Of a DNA stretch of 64,000 nt, positions 18,022 through 25,691 are shown in pieces. Where the stretch lies: assembly GCA_963810915.1 (NCBI GenBank), contig CAWEPH010000004.1:248001-312000 (forward strand), given 5' to 3'. Numbering within the stretch: position 1 is the stretch's first letter; each line of letters begins with the position of its first letter. The DNA comes from JAOUEA01 sp963810915. GTDB taxonomy: Bacteria > Actinomycetota > UBA4738 > HRBIN12. The notes beneath the pieces are model-generated. The model was not told the origin of the DNA and ran no database searches. It saw nothing but the letters and a program-made list of their open reading frames with translations. Both the position numbers and the translations under genes were made by a program.

Positions 18022-18550
18022 GCATCTCGCAGATGTCGTCGCCGTGACCGATCCGGGTCTGTGAGACGACCTTCATCTGCAACGTCTTCGGATCGAGGAT
18101 GCCGCGAGAGATCACGACCCCCTGGAACCAGGTGAGGCTCGGCTTGCCCGTGTGCCGGCCGTCGTCGATCGCGACGAACCAGCTCCCGCGCTGGATCTCG
18201 GTCCAGATGCCCCGGGGTCCAGGCACGAAGGACGAGTGGACGTCCGCCTCGATCGGGATCGTGGTCTTGGTCACTCCGTGCGTGAACTCGATCACGGTGT
18301 CGCCGGTGAGCTCTTGCCAGCGGATGCCACCCCGGGCGTCGTACGCGGTGGTGAGCGTGAGCCCGCCGCGGTCGGTCGCGGTCACGGGGAACGGGCAGAC
18401 GCCGTCGACGGGTGCGTTCGCCTGGGCGGGGAAGGGCTGCTGGACGATCGTGAGCCGGGACGCCGCGCGTCCGGCGGCGATCGCCGCCCCACCGGGCGCC
18501 GCGATCGCCAGGAGACCACAGAGCGCGAGGATCGCGGACAGGCGACGCAT
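17993..18550 (-). CDS. Secreted hypothetical protein
   Basis: This is a 185-residue exported protein with a clear signal peptide (MRRLSAILALCGLLAIAAPGG...). GGAGGGG lies just before ATG 18550. The mature part is beta-rich, with two cysteines (VCPFPVTATD and DDICEMLTTG) and phrases such as GGIRWQELTGDTVIEFTHG and GRHTGKPSLTWFQGVVIS. It recalls secreted hypothetical proteins common in soil actinobacteria. I do not recognise a function. Confidence 0.72.
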   Translation of the reverse strand: MRRLSAILALCGLLAIAAPGGAAIAAGRAASRLTIVQQPFPAQANAPVDGVCPFPVTATDRGGLTLTTAYDARGGIRWQELTGDTVIEFTHGVTKTTIPIEADVHSSFVPGPRGIWTEIQRGSWFVAIDDGRHTGKPSLTWFQGVVISRGILDPKTLQMKVVSQTRIGHGDDICEMLTTGLKPRH

Positions 18551-18664
18551 GGACCCCTCCTTCGCTGCCTGCGCGGGCGGGACCATCACCGCCGTCTTGG
18601 GGGGCGCAGGCATCAGCCATGCATGCTCTCACGCGGGCGGCCCCGAGCGCCAGGGGTTCCGCCG

Positions 18665-19318
18665 CTAGGGCTGGACGGGCTCCGTGCTCTGAAGGAACGA
18701 TGCGTGGACGGCCTCGAGGAGGCTGCCGGCACGCTCTCGGAGGGAGGCGCAGGTCTCCGAGAGCTCGGCCCGTCGCTCGGACTCGGCGATCGCGAACGCG
18801 TTGATCTCGATGTCGGCGAGCGCCGCGAACATCGCGGCATGGAGGGCGGCCGCCCCGCTCAGCCCGTCCGCTGCCGTGTTCGGGTCGCCGCCCCGGGTCA
18901 CCTCCTCGGCGAGGCCCATCAGGTAGACCGCGCGGCGTGCCATCTGTAGCTGTCCGTCGATCGTGGCCTCGAGGGCATCGCGCAGCTCACGCAGACGCGT
19001 GGTCCGCTGCTCATCGGTCGTCGGCGCCATCGCGTGCACCGCGAGGAACGCTCCGTACGCCTCCGCGTTGGTGTCCGCAGCCTGCACGAAGGACGCGCGA
19101 GCGCCGTCCGCCTCGTCCTGGATCTCCTGCATCCGCGTGGCCTCGGGTGCGTTCCCGAGCCGTTTCAGCGTGCGGCGGGCGACGGCTCCGATCAGCGCAG
19201 CTCCGGCGGCGGCGGAGAACGCACCGAAGGCCCCTCCCGCGGGCTCGACGAGATCGGTCGCCAGGGCGTCCAGCCAGAGGTCGAGCGGTTGTCCGGCCAT
19301 CGTGCGCCGATCGCTCAC
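18665..19318 (-). CDS. Cyclodeaminase/cyclohydrolase (FTCD_C) family protein
   Basis: The 217-residue protein is an all-helical member of the formiminotransferase-cyclodeaminase C-terminal family. Typical parts are LDLWLDALATDLVEPAGGAFGAFSAAAGAAL at the start (folate-binding glycine-rich turn), DTNAEAYGAFL, and the C-terminal ALADIEINAFAI. Family members act on 5-formimino- or 5,10-methenyl-tetrahydrofolate in one-carbon metabolism. GTG 19318 is preferred over ATG 19300 because GAGG lies about 8 nt upstream. No other folate gene is adjacent. Confidence 0.8.
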   Translation of the reverse strand: MSDRRTMAGQPLDLWLDALATDLVEPAGGAFGAFSAAAGAALIGAVARRTLKRLGNAPEATRMQEIQDEADGARASFVQAADTNAEAYGAFLAVHAMAPTTDEQRTTRLRELRDALEATIDGQLQMARRAVYLMGLAEEVTRGGDPNTAADGLSGAAALHAAMFAALADIEINAFAIAESERRAELSETCASLRERAGSLLEAVHASFLQSTEPVQP

Positions 19319-19476
19319 GTGGCGACCTCGGCGGACGTGGACCCGAACAGCATGGCTCAGGGTCTCCCGGGCTCCGGCCCAGGTCAAGCGTCCGCGGTGA
19401 AGGGCTCAACTTTGGGGGTCCAGTTGGTCGATATGGACTGCATCGCATCCGAAGGAGCGAGCAGAGGGGGCACCGC

Positions 19477-19896
19477 ATGAACAAGCGTTCCGCGATGGTG
19501 GTGGCGGGCGGCCTGATCCTCACCATGGTGATCTGCGCCGTGGCCTTGACCGTCGGCATCGGTGGCGCGTCCGACGCCGCGGCCGGCACCGGTCCGAGAG
19601 CCGGGCGTCGACCCGTGGTCAAGACCATCACGAACACGGTGAAGGTGCACCGGCCCGCACCCGGGACACCGCTCGAGGGGGGCGCGACGACCGTGATCAC
19701 CTCAGGTGGCGACGCCGAGAGCTCCTCCGCGGCACCACACGGGACGCACGGGCACCACCATCATCCGGGCGGCCATCCCCCATCCGGGTCGGGCGGAACG
19801 CCGTCGCCGGGTGGCTCCGGCGGGGGCGGCGACGACCACTCCGAGAGCCCGGGCCCCTCATCGTCCCCGACCCCCCCGGGCGAGGACGATGACTGA
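19477..19896 (+). CDS. Small membrane-anchored low-complexity protein (pair A, first gene)
   Basis: The 139-residue protein has one N-terminal hydrophobic segment after MNKRSAM. It is followed by a basic stretch (KTITNTVKVHRP), then a histidine/glycine/serine/proline-rich tail ending in acidic residues. GAGGGGG precedes ATG 19477. The stop overlaps the start of the next gene by 8 nt. Its N-terminus is clearly related to that of the 27453 gene (M-x-K-R-x-S-A-M then GL). I have no function to propose beyond a cell-envelope location. Confidence 0.7.
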   Translation: MNKRSAMVVAGGLILTMVICAVALTVGIGGASDAAAGTGPRAGRRPVVKTITNTVKVHRPAPGTPLEGGATTVITSGGDAESSSAAPHGTHGHHHHPGGHPPSGSGGTPSPGGSGGGGDDHSESPGPSSSPTPPGEDDD

Positions 19897-20338
19897 AGGG
19901 ACGCCGTCGCGCGCTCGTTGGTCCAGGAACGGTATCCGGGCGCTGGCCTGGCTCAGCGGAGGTGCGACCGTCGTGGCGAGCGGCGTCGCGCTCGCTGTGG
20001 CGCCCAAACCCGGCACCCCGGCATCCGATGAGTCGTCGAAGCGACAGCATCGGCCGCCGCCGCGCAGGGTGATCGTGCACCACGTCGTGAGGCGCGTGAT
20101 CGTGTACGACGGCCCGGGCGCCGGCTCGAGCGCTTCGGGCGCGTACTACGCCGCAGGCTCCGGTTCCACGGGTTCGAGTTCGTCCGCGGCCTCGGGCTCG
20201 TCGGGCACGTCCTCCGGTTCTTCCGGCGGCTCGTCGTCGGGGGGTTCCTCCGGTGGTGGGTCGTCGGGCGGGGGAGCGGTGGCGCCGCCGCCTCCTCCTC
20301 CACCGCCCCCCACGGGGACCGGCGGATCGGCCCCCTGA
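19889..20338 (+). CDS. Small membrane-anchored low-complexity protein (pair A, second gene)
   Basis: The 149-residue protein begins with a cytoplasmic basic segment, then RALAWLSGGATVVASGVALAVAP, a single membrane anchor, then RRVIVHHVVRRVIVYDG and a long glycine/serine-rich region ending in polyproline. The ATG at 19889 overlaps the upstream gene. The RALAW-x-SG anchor is shared with the second gene of the pair at 27644. It probably faces outside the cell as a flexible stalk. Function unknown. Confidence 0.68.
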   Translation: MTEGTPSRARWSRNGIRALAWLSGGATVVASGVALAVAPKPGTPASDESSKRQHRPPPRRVIVHHVVRRVIVYDGPGAGSSASGAYYAAGSGSTGSSSSAASGSSGTSSGSSGGSSSGGSSGGGSSGGGAVAPPPPPPPPPTGTGGSAP

Positions 20339-20407
20339 CCTGCGGTTACGTCGAAGCTGACCACGGGGTCGCGCGCCGCCCCGTTCCCCATGGTAGGGTT
20401 CTCGAAA

Positions 20408-20440
20408 CCTCGCGGATGCTTAGAAGTCCGCGAGGCTTTT
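20408..20440 (+). terminator. Rho-independent terminator
   Basis: CCTCGCGGA (20408-20416) pairs with TCCGCGAGG (20427-20435) around a 10-nt loop and is followed by CTTTT. It closes the transcript of the pair A genes. A second hairpin (TTCCATG / CATGGAA, 20439-20460) follows directly. Confidence 0.8.
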
Positions 20441-20518
20441 CCATGTCCGGGATCATGGAAGGAGGTCCACCAAGATAGCTGACGGAGCTCGATCACCCGA
20501 CAGGAAAGGAGCAGTCCC

Positions 20519-20854
20519 ATGCGAAAGCTGAGCATCTTCCTTCTCCTGCCTCTGATGTCCATCCCCTTCCGCTTCACCGCGGACCTCAGGAACCGGATCG
20601 CTGAGCGCGGTCCCTGGGACCTGACGAGAGGCGATCTGACCGCGTTCATCACGCAGTTCGCGCAGCAGTGCTTCCAGGCACCGCGCCGGCTGCTCACCCA
20701 CTCGGCCACGGCCCAGGAGATCCAGGTGATCGCCGCCAAGGCCGACGCCGAGGCCACGACCACGGCCAAGCCACCCGCACGCCGTCGCGTCGCGCATCGC
20801 GTCACCCGGCGGGTCCTGCCCGCGGCTCCGCGCGTGCACCCTCAGACGACGTAG
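20519..20854 (+). CDS. Small hypothetical protein
   Basis: This 111-residue protein starts at ATG 20519 with AGGAAAGGAG upstream. The N-terminus (RKLSIFLLLPLMSIPF) is a short hydrophobic segment, a weak signal or anchor. The middle is amphipathic (DLTRGDLTAFITQFAQQCFQ), and the tail is basic and proline-rich (PPARRRVAHRVTRRVLPAAP). That tail recalls the basic-rich region of the pair A second gene just upstream. Unrecognised. Confidence 0.55.
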   Translation: MRKLSIFLLLPLMSIPFRFTADLRNRIAERGPWDLTRGDLTAFITQFAQQCFQAPRRLLTHSATAQEIQVIAAKADAEATTTAKPPARRRVAHRVTRRVLPAAPRVHPQTT

Positions 20855-20975
20855 ATCCTCGTTCGAACACCACCCGCCCTTCCTTGCGTGCTCAAGCACG
20901 CCCCCGTTACGCGCCGATGCTCACGGGAGGGGTGGATACCGACGTGAGCGTCGGATCGAACGGAGGATCCAAACC

Positions 20976-21902
20976 ATGACGTACGCCGATCAACTCGATC
21001 GTCGAGAGTTCCTGAAGAAGGCCGCCGTCGCCGGTACCGCGACCGCCGGCCTCGGTTGGCTCACCTACGCCGACCTGCAGCACGAGGCGGTCGCGAAGGG
21101 CCGTCACTGCAAGTGGGGCGCCCTCTCTCTGAAGGGGTCGAGCCAGGAGAGCGCCATGCGGGCTCTGGAGCACCAGGTCGGCAGGAAGTTCGACACCACG
21201 CACTACCGCATGCCGTGGGACTCCGATCTCGTGAACAAGTTCACGCGGTGGAGCGCGCACACGGGCCATACGCCGATCCTGTCCTGGTTCGCTCGGACGA
21301 AAGGCGGGCCCGTCAGCTGGCGAGGGATCGCGCAGGGCCAGCACGACGCCTGGATCACGAAGCAGGCGCGCAGCCTCAGGGCCTCGGGCTGGAACGGCTA
21401 CTTCTGCTTCCACAAGGAGCCCGAGGACGAGGGCAACTCCACCGATTGGAAGGCCGCGTACAACCGCGTCCACAAGATCTTCCACAACGTCGGCGTGAGG
21501 AAGTTCCGTTGGGTCGTGGCGTTGATGGCGTCGACCTATCAGGCGGGCGAAGCCGGGCAGTGGCTCCCTCGCAACTACGACCTGCTGGGGGTGGATGGCT
21601 ACAACCGCTACCACTGTCGCAACACCCCGTGGCGGCCGTTCAACGAGATCTTCTCCCCGGCGCGCGCGTTCGCCCGGTCCCACAAGCGCTCCCTCTACGT
21701 CGTGGAAGCGGGGTGCGTCGAAGGGGAGCCCGGCCGCAAGGCGGACTGGTTCAGGGGAGCCAGGGCCACGATCAAGACGTGGCCGGAGATCGTGGGCTTC
21801 TCCTACAACAACGAGGACACCGACTGCACCTACTACGTGGATTCCTCGTCGTCCGCGCTGTCGTCGTTCCGCGCGATGGGGCGCGACGCCTACTTCCGGT
21901 GA
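20976..21902 (+). CDS. Tat-exported GH26-like glycoside hydrolase
   Basis: The 308-residue protein opens with a twin-arginine signal (DRREFLKKAAVAGTATAGLG). The mature part resembles family 26 beta-mannanase-type barrels: HTGHTPILSWF, GYFCFHKEPEDEGN where the acid/base Glu would lie, FRWVVALMAS, NYDLLGVDGYNRYH, and LYVVEAGCVEGEPG where the nucleophile Glu would lie. It would act outside the cell on a polysaccharide. The assignment rests on the spacing of these strands and Glu residues and is moderate. Confidence 0.68.
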   Translation: MTYADQLDRREFLKKAAVAGTATAGLGWLTYADLQHEAVAKGRHCKWGALSLKGSSQESAMRALEHQVGRKFDTTHYRMPWDSDLVNKFTRWSAHTGHTPILSWFARTKGGPVSWRGIAQGQHDAWITKQARSLRASGWNGYFCFHKEPEDEGNSTDWKAAYNRVHKIFHNVGVRKFRWVVALMASTYQAGEAGQWLPRNYDLLGVDGYNRYHCRNTPWRPFNEIFSPARAFARSHKRSLYVVEAGCVEGEPGRKADWFRGARATIKTWPEIVGFSYNNEDTDCTYYVDSSSSALSSFRAMGRDAYFR

Positions 21903-21916
21903 GCGTCCGGGCCGTG

Positions 21917-21939
21917 GTGGGGGCGTGCGTCGCCCCCAC
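21917..21939 (+). terminator. Hairpin after the GH26-like gene
   Basis: GTGGGGGCG and CGCCCCCAC form a perfect 9-bp stem with loop TGCGT, 15 nt after the stop codon. No T-run follows, so this is a possible rather than certain terminator. Confidence 0.5.
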
Positions 21940-21971
21940 CCGCCCGCGTTGACGCCGGCACCCGCCTCCCC

Positions 21972-21977
21972 TAGGCT
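21972..21977 (+). promoter_or_regulatory. Candidate -10 box (TAGGCT) of the cysteine-rich-protein operon
   Basis: TAGGCT lies 71 nt upstream of ATG 22049 and just after the hairpin at 21917-21939. It is the same sequence seen at the leaderless starts of this window. This gene therefore appears to have a leader. Confidence 0.4.
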
Positions 21978-22048
21978 CCGGCGGCATCGAGCCAGGACGC
22001 ATCCTCGGGAACCAACGTTGACCCCTCGAGCCACGCACCCCCCAGGCG

Positions 22049-22714
22049 ATGAGGCCTGAGATCCTCGCCCCGCTGTTCTTCCTCGCCGCCGGGCTGCTCG
22101 TGGTCGCCGGCTCGGGCAAGCTCGTGCGCCCGGAGTCGACCGCGCAGGCCCTCTACGGCGCGGGGTTGCCCGGATCGGCCTGGACGGCCCGCGGCCTCGC
22201 CGCCGCGGAGGTGCTGGTGGGTTTCGCGGCGCTCGCCCGGCCGTCATGGCTCACGGCCCTCGGTGTCGCTAGCGCCTACCTCGCGTTCGCCGGGTTCGTC
22301 GCCTACCTGAAGGTGGCCCGCCCGGCATCGACCTCGTGCGGATGCGCGGGCGGGCACGATGTGCCGCCGAGCTGGGTCCACGTGTTCCTGAACCTGCTCG
22401 CTGTCACCGTCGCCGTGGCGGCTGCGGTCGTGGGGCTACCGAACGCCTGGGCGTTCGCGTCGTCCCTCGGTTGGGCGGCCGCCCCGGTCATCGTGGGCCT
22501 CGCCGTCGCCGGATGGCTCCTCGCCGTGGTCGTGGCGGAGGTGCCCGCGGCGCTGTCGGTTTGGACGGCGCCCTCGCATCACGAGCGGGAGGTCTTCGAC
22601 CCGGACCGCCACCGACGTGCCGACGTCGCGCTCTCCACGGCCGGTGTCGGACCCGGCCACGCGAGCCTGTGGCCGCAGACGGACGTCCCGCACCCGGGGG
22701 ACCTGCCGGCATGA
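22049..22714 (+). CDS. MauE/DoxX-like redox-associated membrane protein
   Basis: The 221-residue protein has about five membrane helices. After the first helix it reads GSGKLVRPES, and after the third it has TSCGCAGG with two cysteines (97, 99). Both are hallmarks of the MauE branch of the DoxX superfamily. In methylotrophs MauE is required, with MauD, for disulfide formation and stability of the cysteine-rich methylamine dehydrogenase light chain. The next genes encode cysteine-rich exported proteins and thioredoxin-like proteins, so a similar maturation role is inferred. The C-terminal about 60 residues are an extra hydrophilic tail. The stop overlaps the next start (ATGA). Confidence 0.8.
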   Translation: MRPEILAPLFFLAAGLLVVAGSGKLVRPESTAQALYGAGLPGSAWTARGLAAAEVLVGFAALARPSWLTALGVASAYLAFAGFVAYLKVARPASTSCGCAGGHDVPPSWVHVFLNLLAVTVAVAAAVVGLPNAWAFASSLGWAAAPVIVGLAVAGWLLAVVVAEVPAALSVWTAPSHHEREVFDPDRHRRADVALSTAGVGPGHASLWPQTDVPHPGDLPA

Positions 22715-23298
22715 GCGTTACCGAACGGGCGATGCGCGTGGCGACGAGGATCGTGGGGCGCCGCGATGCCGACGATGGTTCGCGTCGCGCCGCCATCTCG
22801 GCCGCCGCCTTGGCCGTGGCGCCCGTGCGCTACGCGACACGACCGGTCGAGGCCGAGTCGCTCCTGCGCGCCTCCTGTAGCAGCTGTCCACCCGGTTCGC
22901 GCTGCTGCGGCGGCTACACCGCGTTCTGCTGCACGCTGCCCGGCGGCTCCAACTTCGGCTGTCCGGAGAACACGTTCGTGGGCGGCTGGTGGCAGTGCAG
23001 CTACGGGGGGAGCGGCCTCTGCGGCACCACGAACGTCCGCTACTACCTCGACTGCAGCATCGACCCGGGGAAGGCGTGTCCCGGCGGGTGCCACTGCGGC
23101 GGTGACGACTGCTCCAACTTCAAGACGTGCTGCGTGGTCTTCCGCTACGGGCAGTGCAACACGCAGATCGCGGCGGTCACGCCGATCCAATGTCGGCTGG
23201 TCACGTGCGTGTTGCCCTGCCAGATCGAGTGCCTGAACTGCCACTGTTCCTCGGCCGTCGACCAGTACACCTGCACCCACGAGGCGGGATGCCTGTGA
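22711..23298 (+). CDS. Secreted 25-cysteine protein, distantly MauA-like
   Basis: The 195-residue product has a Tat-like N-terminus (SRRAAISAAALAVAP, residues 24-38) and 25 cysteines between 56 and 194. Several are in CC pairs and GxC clusters. The stretch from Cys84 (GCPENT) through GGWWQC (91-96) to YYLDC resembles, from memory, the part of the methylamine dehydrogenase light chain that carries the first cofactor tryptophan. WW at 93-94 are the only tryptophans, so a normal tryptophan tryptophylquinone crosslink is impossible. No heavy-chain gene is present. It may be a structural, metal-binding or differently modified redox protein. It is coupled by 4-nt overlaps to both neighbours. Confidence 0.72.
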   Translation: MSVTERAMRVATRIVGRRDADDGSRRAAISAAALAVAPVRYATRPVEAESLLRASCSSCPPGSRCCGGYTAFCCTLPGGSNFGCPENTFVGGWWQCSYGGSGLCGTTNVRYYLDCSIDPGKACPGGCHCGGDDCSNFKTCCVVFRYGQCNTQIAAVTPIQCRLVTCVLPCQIECLNCHCSSAVDQYTCTHEAGCL

Positions 23299-23975
23299 AC
23301 GGGCTCACCGTGCTCGTGACGGTCGAGACGGTGCTGCTCGTCCTGCTGAGCGTGGTCGTGGTCGGGCTCCTGCGGAGCCACGCCGAGATCCTTCGTCGCC
23401 TGCCCGAGGAGGAGGCGCCGGCGGCCCGCTCCGGACCCCGCTCCGTCGCGCTCGAGGATCGACGCGCCGACGCGCGGCCGTCCGCGGATGCACCGCGCGT
23501 CCCCTCGCACCTTCCGGGGCCTCGAGCGAGGGTTACGCCCGCCTACGACCTGACCGGGCGAAGCCTCGACGGCGCCGCGCTCGTGCTCCCCGTGGCCACG
23601 GCCGGCACGCCGACGCTCGTCGCGTTCCTGTCCAGCGGGTGCCTCACGTGCCGGACGTTCTGGCAAGGCCTGCGCGACGGCGCCCACCTGCCGATGCCGG
23701 ACGACGCCCGGGTCGTCGCCGTCACGAAGGACCGGGAGATGGAGAGCCCGTCCCGCCTGCTCGATCTCGCACCTCCGGACGTGCCCGTCGTGATGTCGTC
23801 CGACGCGTGGGGGAGCTACGGCGTCAGCGTGTCCCCCTACTTCGTGATGGTGGGCGCCGACGGCGAGGTCCGAGGCGAGGGGGCCGCCAGCTCGTGGGAG
23901 CAGGTGCGATCCCTCCTCGCCGATGCCGTCGCCGACGAGGCGCTCGCGCGCGCGGAGCAGGAAGGCGCGCGATGA
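23289..23975 (+). CDS. Membrane-anchored thioredoxin-like protein, MauD-like (CLTC)
   Basis: The protein has one N-terminal membrane helix (about 8-28), a charged linker (30-80) and a thioredoxin-fold domain with active site SSGCLTC (Cys118, Cys121). The usual thioredoxin cis-proline follows in SVSPYFVMVG. This is the architecture of MauD. In the mau system MauD is thought to form disulfides in the light chain. The start may be ATG 23289 or GTG 23295; the latter gives a GTGA overlap with the upstream stop. The presumed substrates are the cysteine-rich proteins of this operon. Confidence 0.8.
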   Translation: MPVNGLTVLVTVETVLLVLLSVVVVGLLRSHAEILRRLPEEEAPAARSGPRSVALEDRRADARPSADAPRVPSHLPGPRARVTPAYDLTGRSLDGAALVLPVATAGTPTLVAFLSSGCLTCRTFWQGLRDGAHLPMPDDARVVAVTKDREMESPSRLLDLAPPDVPVVMSSDAWGSYGVSVSPYFVMVGADGEVRGEGAASSWEQVRSLLADAVADEALARAEQEGAR

Positions 23976-24055
23976 GCACGTCGCAGGGCGTCTTCCTGGG
24001 ACTCGCGCTGGGTCTCGCAGTGGCAGCAGCCGTCCGATCGACCTGGTCGCCCTGA
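23972..24055 (+). CDS. 27-residue hydrophobic membrane peptide
   Basis: A 28-codon frame starts at an ATG overlapping the previous stop (ATGA at 23972-23975) and encodes a short polar N-terminus followed by FLGLALGLAVAAAV and a short tail RSTWSP. The overlap and the position, filling the gap before the next ATG at 24065, argue that it is translated. It would be a single-helix membrane peptide, perhaps a subunit of the neighbouring membrane complex. No family is recognised. Confidence 0.5.
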   Translation: MSTSQGVFLGLALGLAVAAAVRSTWSP

Positions 24056-24064
24056 GGGACGTCG

Positions 24065-24658
24065 ATGCTGGGAAGCATCACCCCGCTCGGGCAGCGGGCA
24101 CGCGGATCCCGGTTCTGGCCGACGGCCACGGCCTACATGGTGGCGTCCGCGTTCGCCGGAGCGGCGGTCGGCGTCGCGCTCGGGTCTCTCGGCGCGCCGC
24201 TGTTCGGATCGCTCTCGTGGACGGCGCGCGTCGCGATCCTGGGCTCCGGAGCGCTCGTGGGGGTCGCGTTCGATCTCGGCATCGCGGGGCTGCGACTGCC
24301 GACCGTCCACCGCCAGGTGAACGAGGAGTGGATGCAGCGCTACCGAGGGCCCGTGTTCGGTGCGGGGTTCGGGTTCCAGCTGGGCGCCGGTGTGGTGACG
24401 ATCGTCACCACCTCGGCGATCTACGCCACGCTCCTGGCCGAGACCCTCGCGGGGAGCGTGGTCCCGGCCGCCGTCATCGGGCTCGTGTTCGGCACGGCGC
24501 GCGCACTCCCGATCCTCGTCGTCTCGCGGGTGCGCGAGCCCCGCCAGCTCGGACGCGTGCAGGGTGCGTTGCAGCGCTGGGGCCGTCCGGTGCGCAACGG
24601 CGTCCTGTGGGCGCAGTCGGGCCTCGCCGTGGCGGCGGCGGTGGTGGTGCTGCGATGA
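24065..24658 (+). CDS. Polytopic membrane protein in cysteine-rich-protein operon
   Basis: The 197-residue protein has about five hydrophobic segments: 23-45, 58-78, 100-122, 125-150 and 182-196. It has glycine-rich helices (GAGFGFQLGAGVVTIVTTSAIY and AAVIGLVFGTARALPILVV). The position and the helices that resemble DsbD/CcdA-type transmembrane electron carriers suggest a MauF-like role, carrying electrons across the membrane. However, it lacks the paired helix cysteines of true CcdA proteins. That role is therefore a guess. Its stop overlaps the next start (ATGA). Confidence 0.65.
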   Translation: MLGSITPLGQRARGSRFWPTATAYMVASAFAGAAVGVALGSLGAPLFGSLSWTARVAILGSGALVGVAFDLGIAGLRLPTVHRQVNEEWMQRYRGPVFGAGFGFQLGAGVVTIVTTSAIYATLLAETLAGSVVPAAVIGLVFGTARALPILVVSRVREPRQLGRVQGALQRWGRPVRNGVLWAQSGLAVAAAVVVLR

Positions 24659-25113
24659 CGATCCTGGCCGACCAGGGCCTCTCCGTGGACGTGCCACCGG
24701 GCTGGGAGGGACGGATCTTCACCCCGGAGCTGCCGCCGCCGGCCCAGAACCACCCGGTGCTCCATCTCGCCGACGTGCGCCTCCCGCTGGAACGCAGCTC
24801 CTACGTCGAATCCACGACGACCCTGCACCGCGCCCGCGGCGGCCTCGTGTGCTCCCTCGTCAGCTTCGGCCCGGATCTCGCGGACGTCGGGCTCTACGCC
24901 CCGCAGGGCGTGCCCCGGATCCATCTTCATGACCTCGACCCGCGCGCGTTGCAGGTTCCCGCGCACGACCAGGCGGGCGTCCAACGGTTCTTCTCGGTCG
25001 CCGGCGTCGCGTTCAGCCTGTACGCGGTGGCCTCGGTCGATCTCCACACCGCGGCGCGCCTGCGTGCCATGAACCGTGCACTCGCGTCGTTGCAGGTGGA
25101 GGGCGCCTCGTGA
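24655..25113 (+). CDS. Soluble hypothetical protein in cysteine-rich-protein operon
   Basis: The 152-residue protein has no signal peptide or membrane helix. It opens with GLSVDVPPGWEGRIFTPEL, a phrase common to small beta-sandwich proteins of unknown function. It continues with VLHLADVRLPLERSSYVESTTTL and a C-terminal helix (ARLRAMNRALASLQ). Start and stop both overlap the neighbours (ATGA at 24655, GTGA at 25110). I do not recognise the family. It may be a cytoplasmic chaperone or targeting factor for the operon's exported products. Confidence 0.62.
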   Translation: MTILADQGLSVDVPPGWEGRIFTPELPPPAQNHPVLHLADVRLPLERSSYVESTTTLHRARGGLVCSLVSFGPDLADVGLYAPQGVPRIHLHDLDPRALQVPAHDQAGVQRFFSVAGVAFSLYAVASVDLHTAARLRAMNRALASLQVEGAS

Positions 25114-25691
25114 CCTGGCTCCCGTGGGTCCTCGTCCTCGCGCTCGCCGTCGCCGTCGGCTTGCTGCTGCTCGCGCTCCGCGGCGCGGACCAGACGATCG
25201 CCGAGCTCCGTGCAGACGCCGGCGTCGATGACGTCGCCCATCTCTCATCGGGGATCCCGGCGGGGAGCCGGGCGCCGTGGTTCGATGCGGGGGCGGCCGA
25301 GGGCGGGCGGTTCGACGCGAAGGAGCTGGCGGGGCTCCGGCACCTGATCCTGTTCGCCGATCCCGGGTGCCTGTCGTGTGCCGAGCTCGTGCCCCAGGTG
25401 CTGGCCGCCGCGGCGCAGCGCGTCCTGCCCAACGTCGTGGTGGTGAGCCAGGGCCCCCCGGGAGCGCAACCGGAGGCCTGGATCGGGGCCGAGCGCTCGC
25501 GACTGGTGATCGAGGAGGGGACCACCGTGTCCGATGCCTTCGCCGTCGACGTGACGCCGACGGCGTTCGTCATCGACGAGGGTGGGTGGGTCGTGGCCGG
25601 CGGCCCGGTCCGCTCGGCCGGGGAGGTCATCGACCTCGCGTCCGATGCCGAAGGCGTGCGGATCGTCGGGGAGGCCGTCGGCGATGGATGA
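25110..25691 (+). CDS. Membrane-anchored thioredoxin-like protein (CLSC)
   Basis: The 193-residue protein has an N-terminal helix (4-24), a short linker and a thioredoxin-like domain. The active site is ADPGCLSC (Cys87, Cys90) and a DVTPTAFVIDEGG segment holds the cis-proline. It is a second, shorter relative of the 23289 gene product, and both have Cys-Leu-x-Cys rather than the thioredoxin Cys-Gly-Pro-Cys. GTG 25110 overlaps the previous stop. Two anchored oxidoreductases suggest one oxidase and one isomerase, or one per substrate. Confidence 0.78.
   Translation: MTWLPWVLVLALAVAVGLLLLALRGADQTIAELRADAGVDDVAHLSSGIPAGSRAPWFDAGAAEGGRFDAKELAGLRHLILFADPGCLSCAELVPQVLAAAAQRVLPNVVVVSQGPPGAQPEAWIGAERSRLVIEEGTTVSDAFAVDVTPTAFVIDEGGWVVAGGPVRSAGEVIDLASDAEGVRIVGEAVGDG

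Noticed and set aside
20439..20460. Second hairpin as a riboswitch for the 20519 gene
   Set aside because: It is a simple 7-bp stem (TTCCATG/CATGGAA) with no conserved aptamer features that I can match.
22711..23298. True methylamine dehydrogenase light chain
   Set aside because: Only two adjacent tryptophans exist, no second cofactor Trp, no mauB, amicyanin or mauG gene is nearby, and the cysteine number is about double. I keep only a distant resemblance.
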